Notes: generated by a model not told the origin, from the sequence alone. A stretch of 64,000 bases of DNA from Buttiauxella agrestis ATCC 33320 (GCA_024169445.1 JALKFA010000002.1:1-64000), one strand, 5' to 3'. Positions 36,080-46,977 are shown, counted from the first letter of the stretch. Numbers and translations: made by a program.

Positions 36080-36838
36080 TCAGTCCCGGACCCGGGAGAA
36101 ACTGGTGGTAAGGCTGCGTTGCAGATAGATCTGGCGACGCACTTCCGTCGCCAGCGATTTCAGAGTGTCGCGGTCCAGCCAGCGACGGGCGGGTGCCCCG
36201 AGTGGAATGATACAGATATCCGGCACAGCACGGTCGGCCAGGCGCTGCTGACCAAAGTCCTGCCACACCACCAGTCCCACCTGCAGGACGTCTGAGCCGT
36301 CTTCAAAAATGGCACGTAGCCACGCGTTGATCTGCGCCTCTGAGGCACTGAAGTCCGCCGGTAATGCATCCCATGGCTCCGCCGTCACGATATAATTCGC
36401 CGTCACCCGTTCAAAGAGGGGGAAACCGTTCCAGCGTTCACCGGTGTGAAGGGCAAGAGTCTCTTCCTTTTCCTCCAGCTCAGGGATCAGGTCGGCAAGC
36501 GCTGCCAGCAGAGCCGCTTTCAGACTTTGAGCGAAAAAGACTTTTTCATCCGGGAAGCCCTGCATCACGACATCGCCGTTCAGGCCATCAGTGATCCGGA
36601 TACTGACCGGCGACGCCTGACAGAGCGCCTGCAAAGGCGCCACCGCGTCCGGATGCAAATAATGCTGTGCAGCCAGGACCGGGATAAAATCACACAGCGC
36701 GCCCGCCGTCAGCTCACCCTGAACACAGATGCCACAACCTGCCGTCACCACAGAAACCGTCACGGCATCTGACCACTGTTTTTCGGTCAGTACGCTGCGG
36801 CCCATGGCCGCAGTCAGAAGAGTGTGCAGCGTCATCAC
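36080..36838 (-). CDS. Unknown leading-region protein, paralogue 2
   Basis: This 252-residue protein is related to paralogue 1: GELTAGALCDFIPVLAAQHY, VSIRITDGLNGDVVMQGFPD and ending ARRWLDRDTLKSLATEVRRQ. Its ATG overlaps the stop of the upstream 93-residue gene (ATGA), so both are translated from one message driven by hairpin 7. No catalytic motif is visible. Confidence 0.75.
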   Translation of the reverse strand: MMTLHTLLTAAMGRSVLTEKQWSDAVTVSVVTAGCGICVQGELTAGALCDFIPVLAAQHYLHPDAVAPLQALCQASPVSIRITDGLNGDVVMQGFPDEKVFFAQSLKAALLAALADLIPELEEKEETLALHTGERWNGFPLFERVTANYIVTAEPWDALPADFSASEAQINAWLRAIFEDGSDVLQVGLVVWQDFGQQRLADRAVPDICIIPLGAPARRWLDRDTLKSLATEVRRQIYLQRSLTTSFSRVRD

Positions 36839-37116
36839 GTCACCTCGCCGTGACGGATACGGGAGGCAAAAGCTTTTGCCTCTGCGGCGGTATCGAACTC
36901 AAAACGCTGCCCTTTCGGATGTGCAGCTGAAAACACATCCACAAAGAAAAACCCTTTCCAGCTGGCAAAACCAGCAAACTCAGGATCCCCCATTATCCCC
37001 TCGTAAGTGGTCTGAATATCAAAGTGGCGCAATGTCTGCGCAAACGCGTCTGACGATGTCAGCAGCTTGTCGGACAGATACTGCATCAACTGGGTGACAG
37101 CCTGGCGATCGTTCAT
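36835..37116 (-). CDS. Small leading-region protein upstream of paralogue 2
   Basis: This 93-residue protein starts at ATG 37116 after GAGAATG (MNDRQAVTQLMQYLSDKLLT), with a C-terminal basic part (AEAKAFASRIRHGEVT). It overlaps the next gene by 4 bases, implying coupled translation and possibly a joint function. The family is not recognised. Confidence 0.65.
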   Translation of the reverse strand: MNDRQAVTQLMQYLSDKLLTSSDAFAQTLRHFDIQTTYEGIMGDPEFAGFASWKGFFFVDVFSAAHPKGQRFEFDTAAEAKAFASRIRHGEVT

Positions 37117-37197
37117 CTCATTCTCCTGTGGGTAAAGTGTTATCGGGAAAAACCAGCTCTTTCTGGCGTTCCCCTTTTCAGGGGCGGGTCGTTGTCT

Positions 37198-37359
37198 CCC
37201 GCCATGAGCGACGGGCAGCAACGGGCCACAGGCAAAAATCACGCCCCGGATGCAAGGCCGCAGCGCAAGCGCGCGACCATCGGGAGAGCGTGCGAACGGG
37301 CGCCGCAGACGGCGGCTTGAATTTTGACGGCACGGTGCAACCGTTTAAGCGATGGCAGG
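37198..37359 (-). promoter_or_regulatory. Leading-region long hairpin 7
   Basis: The arms run CCCGCCAT... and ...ATGGCAGG with further pairing (GGCAAAAATCA with TGAATTTTG). The 45-bp core is at 37256-37300. Bases 37246-37324 are almost identical to 38361-38439 in hairpin 8. The leader motif GCTCTTTCTGGCGT is at 37156-37169. Confidence 0.6.
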
Positions 37360-37508
37360 AGATAACGTCTGCAGGAAGGGTGGACGGTAGGGGGTAACCC
37401 GGAACAGGCCCGCGCAGCGGGTATCCTTTTCAGGGCCAGCCTCTGGCGGGTCCCGTCCGGCGCGCCGGGAGCTTCAGCTCCCTGGAAGCGCCAGCAGTCA
37501 CGAGGCTT

Positions 37509-38273
37509 TCAGTCAGGAAGAAAACGCCGGAAGCCGTCAACCAAATCACGGGCCGCCAGCTGCTGGCCCCAGTTGCCGATATACCACATGGGGGTCCGGT
37601 ACGAGCGATACGCCTTCAGCGTCAGTGAGTTGCCGACCACCACATCCGCCGGCACGCCCAGATAAGAGAGCTGGAGGTAACACATATGCACGGCAACCGC
37701 ATCGATATCGGTGCAGCGCGCATACAGTTTTTGCTGCGGATTAATCCCCTGATCCAGCATCAACTCACAGACCGCAATCACCATACTGCCCGCCCCGCAG
37801 GTGGGGTCATCCAGCTTAATGAAAGGATGCCGCTCCAGCTGCTTCGCCACGTGACTGAATGTGAGTTTTGCCATCAGCCGGGACGCGGAATAAGGCGTGA
37901 AAAACTGTCCCATGTGCGTCGATCCTATTTCCAGCTCCATAAAGATTTCCCCGAGGAAGTCCCCCGCACGACAGTCCAGGGCCCCGGCAATACAACCGAT
38001 GAGTTGCGCCATCCGCGTCATGTCCTCTGCCTGGTAGCGCCCGGCGATGGCCAGATATTCCTCTTCCAGCACCGGCGAGCGCAGAAACGCGTTCTGCATG
38101 GCCAGAGTCCCCATGGCAACCAGATCACGGAACACTTCATGCCGGTGATGGTAACGCGCCGTTTCCCCGAACAGGCGGATAAAACTGCGCTGGAATTTCT
38201 GATAACCGGTATTACCGGCGGCATTTTTTCGTTGAACCCGTCACGGGGCGATATCGAGGGTTAATTGCGTCAT
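37509..38273 (-). pseudogene. N-6 DNA methylase-like gene with early TGA
   Basis: From ATG 38273 (MTQLTLDIAP) the frame meets TGA at 38241-38243 and then stays open to 37509, encoding NTGYQKFQRSFIRLFGETAR, GQFFTPYSASRLMAKLTF and the SAM-binding DPTCGAGSM. Translation could restart at GTG 38135 to give 208 residues. No N/DPPY/F catalytic tetrapeptide is visible, so methyl transfer is doubtful even if it is made. Homologues lie at the distal end of leading regions in many plasmids. Confidence 0.75.
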
Positions 38274-38297
38274 TCTGGAGTTCCTTCCATTCCGGCA

Positions 38298-38487
38298 GTC
38301 TGCAGTGTGCTCCCGCCATACCGCACAGGACGCAACGGGCCTTCAGGAAAAAATCCAGCTCCGGATGCAAGGCCGCAGCGCAAGCGCGCGACCATCGGGA
38401 GAGTGTGCGAACGGGCGCCGCAGTCGGTGGCTTGAATTTTTCCGGCACGGTGCGACTGTTAAGCGGAGGGGGGAAGTCACTGCAGAC
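38298..38487 (-). promoter_or_regulatory. Leading-region long hairpin 8 (before methylase gene)
   Basis: A perfect outer stem GTCTGCAGTG/CACTGCAGAC and an inner pairing GGAAAAAATCC with TTGAATTTTTCC enclose the core at 38371-38415. It marks the right end of the leading region, 24 nt upstream of the methylase start. Confidence 0.6.
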
Positions 38488-39230
38488 AACGTCAGGTAAG
38501 GTGAGGTCAGGGATACAGGCGGTAAGGGCTCACCGCCTTTGAAAATATGAGTTATCAGCGTTGAACACGGTCTTTATCCAACGGTCAAGACGCATCTTAT
38601 ATGTAACGACGGGTTGTGGTCGATGCGGGTAATTCTCCGCAAAGACATTGTCATTGAAAATTCTAGATTCACCATTGTAATATCGAACGAGGTTTTATGG
38701 GATACATCATCACTGAAATGAGTGAAATATCTAAGGTAGATAGCAGCCTCCCTTTGTCCGTTCAACTAGAGCTCATTCTTAGCGGCACTAGTCATCCGCA
38801 AACCCCTCTATTTCCAAATCACCTGAGAAATAGCGAACCAATGCTGTTTACTGACAACTCTAAGACCTATTCGAATGGATTACGGCCTCATTGCAATTTT
38901 GCGAATGAAAACACTCTAGTCACCGTTTAACTCTACAGGTCGTAACCAACGGTTTTGTTTTAAGGAAGAACTTCCATTGGAAATGGAAATTTCAAATGGA
39001 GTGTATACTGGCGATTTCATGCTGAAATCCCCTCAAAAAAACAAAAAAAATACATAAATAACAACATCTTAAATAATATTTTCAATGGCGAAACACATAA
39101 AAATTAGTGATGAATGCTCCGTTATTAAATGGCAACTAGTGCTTCTGGAACTGGTTTCTGTAAGGGTCTTGCCTTGTTGCGGTGGCTGAAGGCATGATGA
39201 TGGTGTATTTAATCGCCAGAGGTCACCGCC
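38488..39230. other. AT-rich junction without a convincing gene
   Basis: Composition changes from GC-rich to AT-rich here. The only notable element is TGGCGATTTCATGCTGAAATCCC at 39009-39031, a partial match to the parS candidate. A 77-codon frame at 38697 has no ribosome site or recognisable pattern. Confidence 0.6.
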
Positions 39231-40451
39231 ATGGACGAAAAGTCCCTCTACGCTCATATCCTCAACTTGTCAGTTCCGTGGCAGGTAAAATCCCTTTCTC
39301 TCGATGAAAATACCGCTTCTGTTACCGTCATTGTCGGAATAGCTGAAAACGCACAGTTATCCTGCCCGACCTGCGGTAAAAACAGCCCTGTTCACGATCA
39401 CCGTCATCGCAGATGGAGGCATCTCAATACCTGCCAGCTCGCTACCTTAGTCGAGGCCGATGTTCCCCGGATTATGTGTTCAGAACATGGCTGTCTGACC
39501 CTGCCAGTGCCGTGGGCTGGCCCCGGTAGTCGGTACACTCTGCTGTTCGAATCGTTCGTGCTCTCATGGCTGAAAATCAGCACCATTGATGCGGTAAGGA
39601 AACAACTCAAGCTTAACTGGAATGCCGTTGACGGTATTATGACTCGCGCGGTTAAACGTGGACTTGCACGGATAAAAAGGCCTTTATCAGCACCTCATAT
39701 AAATGTAGTTGAGGTCGCCTTTAAAAAAGGACATCGGTATATCACCGTAGTACCCGATCGCGATGGACAGGCACTGGCATTAACAGATGACCGTGGTACA
39801 TAAAGTCTTGCTGGTTATCTTCGCACCCTGACCGACAGGCAGTTACTGGACGTAAAAGCACTCTCGATGGACATGAATGCGGGCTATATAAGAGCAGCGC
39901 GGATCCACTTACCTAATGCGGTTGAGAAAATTGCATTCGACCGCTTCCATGTGGCGAAGCAACTTGCCGAAGTGGTCTATAAAACCCGCCAGAATGAACA
40001 TCCTCACCTTCCTGTTGAAAGCCGCCGCCAGGCAAAAGGAACTCGTTTTTTGTGGCAGTACAGCGAAAAATGGATGACAGAATCCCGACAGGAAAAACTG
40101 ACGTGGCTACGGGAACAGATGCATCAGACAAGCCAGTGCTGGACGCTGAAGGAACTCACAAAAAATATCTGGGATCGATCCTGGCGCGAAGAGCGCCGTA
40201 ATGACTGGTTGCAGTGGATATCACTGGCTGCAAACTCTGATTTACCTATGATGAAAAACGCAGCAAGGACCATCAAAAAACGGCTGTATGGAATACTTAA
40301 TGCCATGCGTCATCGAGTATCGAATGGCAATGCGGAACCGCTGAACAGCAAGATCAGGCTACTGAGGATAAAAGCCAGAGGGTATCGAAACCGGGAGCGT
40401 TTCAAGATGGGAGTGATGTTCCATTATGGTCGGCTCAATATGAGCTACTGA
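39231..40451 (+). pseudogene. ISL3-family transposase split by a nonsense codon
   Basis: Codons 1-190 (39231-39800) and the segment from 39804 are in the same frame, interrupted only by TAA at 39801-39803 (DDRGT, stop, SLAGYLRTL). The N-terminus has a zinc-type CPTCGK...C pattern and the rest has AFDRFHVAKQL and RVSNGNAEPLNSKIRL, typical of ISL3 transposases. I could not define the terminal repeats. A single base change would restore the gene. Confidence 0.85.
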
Positions 40452-40463
40452 GCCGGGATAAAC

Positions 40464-40757
40464 TCAAAAAATAGTTTCCAGTAATTGAGCTTTCATAGTG
40501 GCCTCAAAGGGAATAATTTCAGCTTTAGCAATGTTGAGTTTCTGGAATGGATCTTGGCTAAGGCGGGCTTCCAGAGATTGGATGTTGTCACATTTTGCAA
40601 GAATGACACCACCATTACGCGGAATCCGCCTTCCTGAAGCAAGAAACACACCATCTGAGTAACCTTTCTTCAGCCACACAACGTGATCAGGTATTTGAGA
40701 GTCAACTTCTTCTAGCGGTTTTATATAAGTTAGAACAACCACATAAATGATACTCAT
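40464..40757 (-). CDS. YciI-like protein
   Basis: This 97-residue single-domain protein has the YciI pattern: a beta-strand start (IIYVVVLTYIKPLEEVD), DHVVWLKKGYSDGVFLASGR and GGVILAKCDN. The family includes small enzymes of the dimeric alpha-beta barrel type. It lies between the ISL3 remnant and parB, an unusual cargo on a replication backbone. Confidence 0.8.
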   Translation of the reverse strand: MSIIYVVVLTYIKPLEEVDSQIPDHVVWLKKGYSDGVFLASGRRIPRNGGVILAKCDNIQSLEARLSQDPFQKLNIAKAEIIPFEATMKAQLLETIF

Positions 40758-41121
40758 TTTAAAGTCCTTAAAAAAAGCATTTAAAATGCTAGCACCAAAG
40801 GAGGTAACGTTGAACTGTCAGAATGATTTCCCCACCATGATCGGAGAAGACTCTTCTGTTAAAGGTATGCCATTACGATAACAAAGATTTTTTGGTATTA
40901 GAAAGTACCTATGTCAACGTGTCAACGGAATGCATGAATGAGTATTCAAGAGAAATTTACGCAAAGAAAAGGAAGCTTTTCCAGTTCGATTCGCCAAAAC
41001 CAATATGCTGGTTCCAGCCCTCACATACAGTGTGACAAGTTATATTTTCTATTATTAATTAGATAGTTGCGAATTAATTGATGTAAATAAAAGCTAAGGT
41101 TAACAATACAAGCCCGAAGAA

Positions 41122-41154
41122 ATAGTGGCGATTTCAGGCTGAAATCGCCACTAT
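41122..41154. other. parS: parS centromere candidate
   Basis: A perfect 16-bp inverted repeat with a 1-base centre (ATAGTGGCGATTTCAG/CTGAAATCGCCACTAT) starts 2 bases after the parB stop. It contains TCGCCA next to ATTTCA-like boxes on both sides, resembling the box B and box A elements of P1 parS, which also lies just downstream of parB. Confidence 0.7.
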
Positions 41155-41155
41155 A

Positions 41156-42130
41156 TTATTTGTCGCTTAAGTGTTGGGATAGTAAATTCTGGATAGCTAG
41201 ATCAAGTTCATCCTGCAGCTCTTTCGGAAGGCGATTAAACTCGTAACTGAAAGCACGGCCTTTACTTTTCTTCCTGGCAAAGCGATCTTTATCAGCAAAA
41301 CTCCAAAGAGGAACACTCTTTACTTTGTCTTTAGCCGGTTCTTCTATAAGAGCTGTTGCTTTACGGCGTAACAAAGCCAGAACGGAATTTTTGCTATCCT
41401 CTGGGGTCAATTGCTTATTTGCTCTAAGAACAGTGAGCTCAGCATCAATTTCCTGAAGTAATACCTCAGTGGAAATTTGTTTTTCTAAAAGCCTTTCACT
41501 CAGAATTAACAGTAGCTTGTAATCTGGATGAGATAATTCAGACTGGACAGGGAAGGGGGAAAGAAGTTCTTGCGGAACAGCGGCCGCCTGTAACGCTCGC
41601 GTTACTTTTGCCTGTGATAAGCCCTGATCTTCAGCTATCTCTTTCTGCGACATGCCATTCTCTTTCATGCTCCTCAAACGCAAACCAACTTCACGAAGGT
41701 TATGTTCTTTAGCAGTCTGAATATCCTTAGCTAGTTGACGTGCATCTTCAGTACTAACTTCTGCGTCTGTAACGAGAACATTTAAACCAGTTCTACATAG
41801 AATCGCAGCCGCACGCCGGCGTGAGCCATCAAGAATTTCTATCTTTCCATCAACTCTACGTCCAATTGCAGCAAAAAACTGCTGAAATTTAATCGTACGA
41901 GTAATATCCACTAATGAATCTTTGGTGAGTGCAGTTTGATCTCGACCATTGTTTTCCTGAACCACGAAGGTCGTATCAGCAACATCACCAGGCAAAATGT
42001 GGACGTGTTTAAACTCAGCTCTAGCCCCCGATTGTAAAACAAAAGTACGTGATTGCTCTTCGTTTTCTAGCGCTTTGCTTAAAGGTGACTGACTAAAAGT
42101 TCTTCCTATTGTTTTTCTTTTTGTGTTCAT
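41156..42130 (-). CDS. parB: ParB, P1-type centromere-binding protein
   Basis: This 324-residue protein has the ParB nuclease/CTPase-like N-terminal segment (IKFQQFFAAIGRRVDGKIEI, LDGSRRRAAAIL) and a helix-turn-helix (MSQKEIAEDQGLSQAKVTRA) followed by a C-terminal dimer domain. Length matches P1 ParB (about 330). It lies 9 bases downstream of parA in one operon. Confidence 0.92.
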   Translation of the reverse strand: MNTKRKTIGRTFSQSPLSKALENEEQSRTFVLQSGARAEFKHVHILPGDVADTTFVVQENNGRDQTALTKDSLVDITRTIKFQQFFAAIGRRVDGKIEILDGSRRRAAAILCRTGLNVLVTDAEVSTEDARQLAKDIQTAKEHNLREVGLRLRSMKENGMSQKEIAEDQGLSQAKVTRALQAAAVPQELLSPFPVQSELSHPDYKLLLILSERLLEKQISTEVLLQEIDAELTVLRANKQLTPEDSKNSVLALLRRKATALIEEPAKDKVKSVPLWSFADKDRFARKKSKGRAFSYEFNRLPKELQDELDLAIQNLLSQHLSDK

Positions 42131-42138
42131 CCGTTACC

Positions 42139-43338
42139 TCAGTTCATTCGAATAAATTCAATACGGTCAAAAACCGCTTTAGCAAAATCTTCCGCAGCAG
42201 CTCGGGCATTTCTTAATGCTTCACTACTGCCTATATATGTCGATGGATTTGCGGAAATGACTGTATCGAACGATTCACCACATCGTTCAAAACCATCCAG
42301 ACGTGGCAGCCCAACATCAAGCATATCTCCACCAAAAATTTCTTTTGCAAGACTATGACATAGTTTGTGATCGGCTTTATTCAGTAGCTTTGACATAAAT
42401 CCGATATTACTTCTCAGACGAGTTTCAAAACCAGACTCTTCGATCAATGCGATAAGTTCAGGTAAACGTGTCAGATACTTTAGAGTGGAGTGAAAGTCTA
42501 CCTGTGCTGGAGGAATGGGGGTCATGAGAACATCTGAAGCTGCGAGTGCATTATTAAGAAACGCGTCAAGATGTGGGCCACTATCAATGAATATAAAATC
42601 ATAATCCAGTGTTAACTTATCAATGATATTTTCACGCAAAACACCGTAGATATTTTGACCGGGTAGATGTTCATGACAAAGTTCCTCCCAACGTGAAGCG
42701 ATAAATGCATCTTCTATTGAGGCTGGCAATACATCCACACCAGGAACGATTGAATTAACGATAAATTCATCGAGTAATGTTCCCCTATCAACATTCTGAA
42801 GCATAGCTTGAGCAGTTGTAGCTTCAACGTTACCCACAGAACATGCATGGTTCAGGAACATTGTTGCTGAAGATTGCGGATCCAAATCAACTACTAGAAT
42901 GCGTAAGTCTTCAAAAAGTAGGTGAGGGTGCGCACGTAAGGCATGTGCTAACGAGACTGTAGACACCGTTTTTGATACACCTCCTTTGAGATTTCCAACA
43001 AAGAGAGTGAATGCTTCAGAATGTCTTGTTCTGTATTTTGGAACTCCGCGATGATGATAAAGATCGATAATATTTTGAATCGACATAGCATACTTGCTGG
43101 ATGTACCTGCAGGGCGTTTATCAAATAAATACCCATTTTCTTCCATTTCATTAACAGCGTAATCGACGCTAGCCCTTGTTAACTTGGGTAACTTAGCTAC
43201 AGCTGCCTTTGCATAAACTTGGAAATACTCGTTTTCTTTCAATTCTTCTTTTTGAGCTTGTATCTCTTCAGTTAGAGTCAACAACATTCTTTCTGAACGC
43301 TGTGCTACTTTATTGATCTGTTGTGCGCTACTAATCAT
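42139..43338 (-). CDS. parA: ParA, P1-type partition ATPase
   Basis: I place the start at ATG 43338 (MISSAQQINKVAQRSERMLL), which aligns with the P1 ParA start and gives 399 residues; upstream in-frame ATGs add up to 18. It has an N-terminal HTH region for autorepression, a deviant Walker A (KGGVSKT) near residue 115, IDSGPHLDAFL, and an end FERCGESFDTVISANPSTY closely matching P1 ParA. With ParB and parS it segregates the plasmid. Confidence 0.95.
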   Translation of the reverse strand: MISSAQQINKVAQRSERMLLTLTEEIQAQKEELKENEYFQVYAKAAVAKLPKLTRASVDYAVNEMEENGYLFDKRPAGTSSKYAMSIQNIIDLYHHRGVPKYRTRHSEAFTLFVGNLKGGVSKTVSTVSLAHALRAHPHLLFEDLRILVVDLDPQSSATMFLNHACSVGNVEATTAQAMLQNVDRGTLLDEFIVNSIVPGVDVLPASIEDAFIASRWEELCHEHLPGQNIYGVLRENIIDKLTLDYDFIFIDSGPHLDAFLNNALAASDVLMTPIPPAQVDFHSTLKYLTRLPELIALIEESGFETRLRSNIGFMSKLLNKADHKLCHSLAKEIFGGDMLDVGLPRLDGFERCGESFDTVISANPSTYIGSSEALRNARAAAEDFAKAVFDRIEFIRMN

Positions 43339-43392
43339 AAATACCGCCATGTATGTAGGATTATCAAATTTATGCAATAATGCTACATACAA

Positions 43393-44166
43393 ATCGAATT
43401 GTAAACATCATCACATAAATAATGTAATCTGATATGGTGAGGATAGTCATGAGTTTCGATCTGAAATAGAAGGGAGTTGTTCACTAACTATCAGACTGAT
43501 AGAAATATGAATATCGAAGGAATTGCTTTTCGATACTGTCGTTGGATTCTTGTACGTAATGCGGTTAGATCTATCCATCATCCTTACACATGAATATGCA
43601 CGCAATGGATCCCGTAGCAGTTCACAGCGACAGTAAAAACACTTGTTTGAGCATCGATATGGCAGAAATAGTCATTTCAGAATAACGTTGAGGATGAGCT
43701 GCAAAGGCGTTTCTAGTTCCTCGTACTAGTCTTGGATGTTCGACGTATCCGGTCAGAATGTATGTGAGGCTTTTTGGATAAACGCCATATTCTAAGCAGT
43801 CGAGTTGTTGATCCTGAACTTTCTTTAAAACGTAAATTACTACGATATCAGAGAAATAATTATTTGCTCCTGATTGCTGTCAAAAGTCTGATTTATTCAA
43901 CAAAACCCAGGTTCGATATGTTTACATCAGAAAATTCCTTTGAAATATCTCGATTTTGATTTAGACGTTCTATGAAATTTTCTCCGAGGTGTGGTGGCTG
44001 TTCACGGGTAACGTACGCCGTTATGATCGGCAGCCTGATACGTTCTTCTTCGCTGCGATGTTGTAATCAGCGATGTAACACTCCTTTTTTAGCGATTATC
44101 GCTTAATGTTTATGGACTACATTCTGGCTGAATATTTGTAAAATACACTGCATCCTGTAGCGACTT
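43393..44166. other. AT-rich region upstream of parA, no gene seen
   Basis: It holds the parA promoter/operator area, with a partial inverted match (TTTCGATCTGAAAT) near 43457. A 61-codon frame at 43774 is not convincing. It ends at the left terminal repeat of an IS3-family element. Confidence 0.5.
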
Positions 44167-44174
44167 TGTAGTGG

Positions 44175-45349
<1,175 letters not shown>

Positions 45350-45423
45350 AATGCCACCTGTTTTGACTATGAGGTGATGATATCACCTCTATTCAGGTGG
45401 CCAAATTCAGTGTGCCACTACAC

Positions 45424-45688
45424 TTATCCCCATTATCCTCAGTATCGATCCCATAATAAGATCCCTATAGAGATCATATATAAGATCTAAAGAGATCCCT
45501 GATCCTCTGTAACCGCTGCGCTTACTGGGTTAAGAGGGGTTCAGTATTGACTGTAGTATGCAAAATATTGACTATAATGTGCTTTCTTCCATACTGCGGT
45601 ATGGAAAATCATTAACTGCGGTATGGAATTCCATTGACTGCGATATGCAGTTACACTTATGGACTGTGAACAAGTGCTGGCGAGAAAA
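45424..45688. other. oriV: Replication origin: DnaA-like box, Dam sites and iterons
   Basis: TTATCCCCA (a DnaA-box-like sequence) at about 45424 is followed by six GATC sites between 45446 and 45505. Iteron-like copies of ATTGACTGCGGTATG, with variants, follow at about 45545, 45567, 45611 and 45634, just before repA. The layout matches RepFIB-type origins. Confidence 0.75.
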
Positions 45689-46708
45689 ATGGACGATAAA
45701 AACAACAACCTACTGCTCAATCTCGAAGAGACCAACAAGTCTACTGGCGAAATCGTTACACTGGATATCAACAACTCCAGCACTGTTCAGCCTGTAGCTC
45801 TTATGCGGCTTGGATTATTTGTTCCTACCTTAAAATCAACAGGAAGAAATAAAAACAATCGCACCAATACAACTGATGCAACAGCTGAGCTAGTACAGCT
45901 ATCAATAGCAAAAAGTGAAGGCTATACAGACATCAAGATAACAGGCTCGCGACTTGATATGGATACAGACTTTAAGGTGTGGCTTGGACTTATACGTTCT
46001 ATGTCAGAGCATAAAGTTATTGGTAACAAGCTGAAGTTGTCCTTTGTTGAGTTTGTGAAGATGTGCGGATTTGATTCACGTCGCTCCAATAAAAAAATGC
46101 GGGATCGCATTAGTAATTCTTTGTTTAAGCTTGCCTCTGTGACTTTAAAATTTCAGAATGAGACGAAAGGATGGACGACTCACCTTGTTCAGTCGGCCAC
46201 ATACGATGTCATTGAGGATTATGTTGAGATTATCGCAGAACCTAAGTTGTTTGAGCTCTATGAAATGGATAGGCGCGTTCTTCTTCGCTTAAAGGCCATC
46301 GATGCTCTGCAACGTAAAGAATCAGCTCAGGCGCTTTACACGTTCATTGAAAGTCTTCCTCAGAACCCTGCACCTATCTCCATGAAGCGAATGAGAGATA
46401 GGTTAAATCTCACCTCGAACGTCTACACACAAAACCACACTGTCAGAAAAGCCATGGAACAACTTAAGGAAATTGGGTATCTGGATTATACCGAGAGCAA
46501 GCGGGGAAAATCTGCATTTTTTAGCGTTCATTTTCGTAACCCAAAGCTCATTCATACAGCCAAACCATCCAAAGTAAAAACAAAAGAATTACCTGAAGTA
46601 GATAACCAAGAAGAGAATTATGATGTCGTCATTAAAGCTTTGAAAACAGCAGGAATTGATACGATAAAATTAAGAGCTGCGCTCGATAATCTCAAATCTG
46701 AAGATTAA
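45689..46708 (+). CDS. repA: RepFIB-family replication initiator RepA
   Basis: This Rep_3-family protein is 339 residues long if started at ATG 45689 (10 codons after another possible ATG). It has [40 protein letters not shown], a [20 protein letters not shown] segment and REQ-like winged-helix repeats, closely patterned on RepA of RepFIB replicons. It binds the flanking iterons to start and limit replication. Further iterons lie after the gene. Confidence 0.92.
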   Translation: MDDKNNNLLLNLEETNKSTGEIVTLDINNSSTVQPVALMRLGLFVPTLKSTGRNKNNRTNTTDATAELVQLSIAKSEGYTDIKITGSRLDMDTDFKVWLGLIRSMSEHKVIGNKLKLSFVEFVKMCGFDSRRSNKKMRDRISNSLFKLASVTLKFQNETKGWTTHLVQSATYDVIEDYVEIIAEPKLFELYEMDRRVLLRLKAIDALQRKESAQALYTFIESLPQNPAPISMKRMRDRLNLTSNVYTQNHTVRKAMEQLKEIGYLDYTESKRGKSAFFSVHFRNPKLIHTAKPSKVKTKELPEVDNQEENYDVVIKALKTAGIDTIKLRAALDNLKSED

Positions 46709-46912
46709 CTGTGGTATGTAAGTTTCTTATGAAGCCTAATAATCCCCCTGTGTTCGTCTATTCTAATCTGGACTGCGGTATGTCGCTTGCTAGCGAATGT
46801 ATATGTGTCCTCTATACGCTATCATTCCATTTACTACTGACTCCGGTATGCAGTTCGCATCCTTCAGTCAACAAATCCAACCCATAGTCTTCTACCTTCA
46901 TGATCTGCAATT
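46709..46912 (+). repeat. Iteron-like copies after repA
   Basis: Scattered versions of the origin repeat (ACTGTGGTATG near 46710, GACTGCGGTATG near 46770, TGACTCCGGTATG near 46841) lie between repA and the IS3 insertion. They continue beyond the IS in the 41-bp array. Confidence 0.65.
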
Positions 46913-46977
46913 TGATCCTACCCGCGAATAGTGGACACGAGACTAAGTGAGTAAACTCTCAACCAGAGGTGACTCAC

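Noticed and set aside
38697-38930. 77-codon rightward frame
   Set aside because: There is no ribosome-binding site, low similarity to protein-like composition, and it lies in an AT-rich junction.
43774-43959. 61-codon frame upstream of the IS3-family element
   Set aside because: It is short, AT-rich and without context or a motif.
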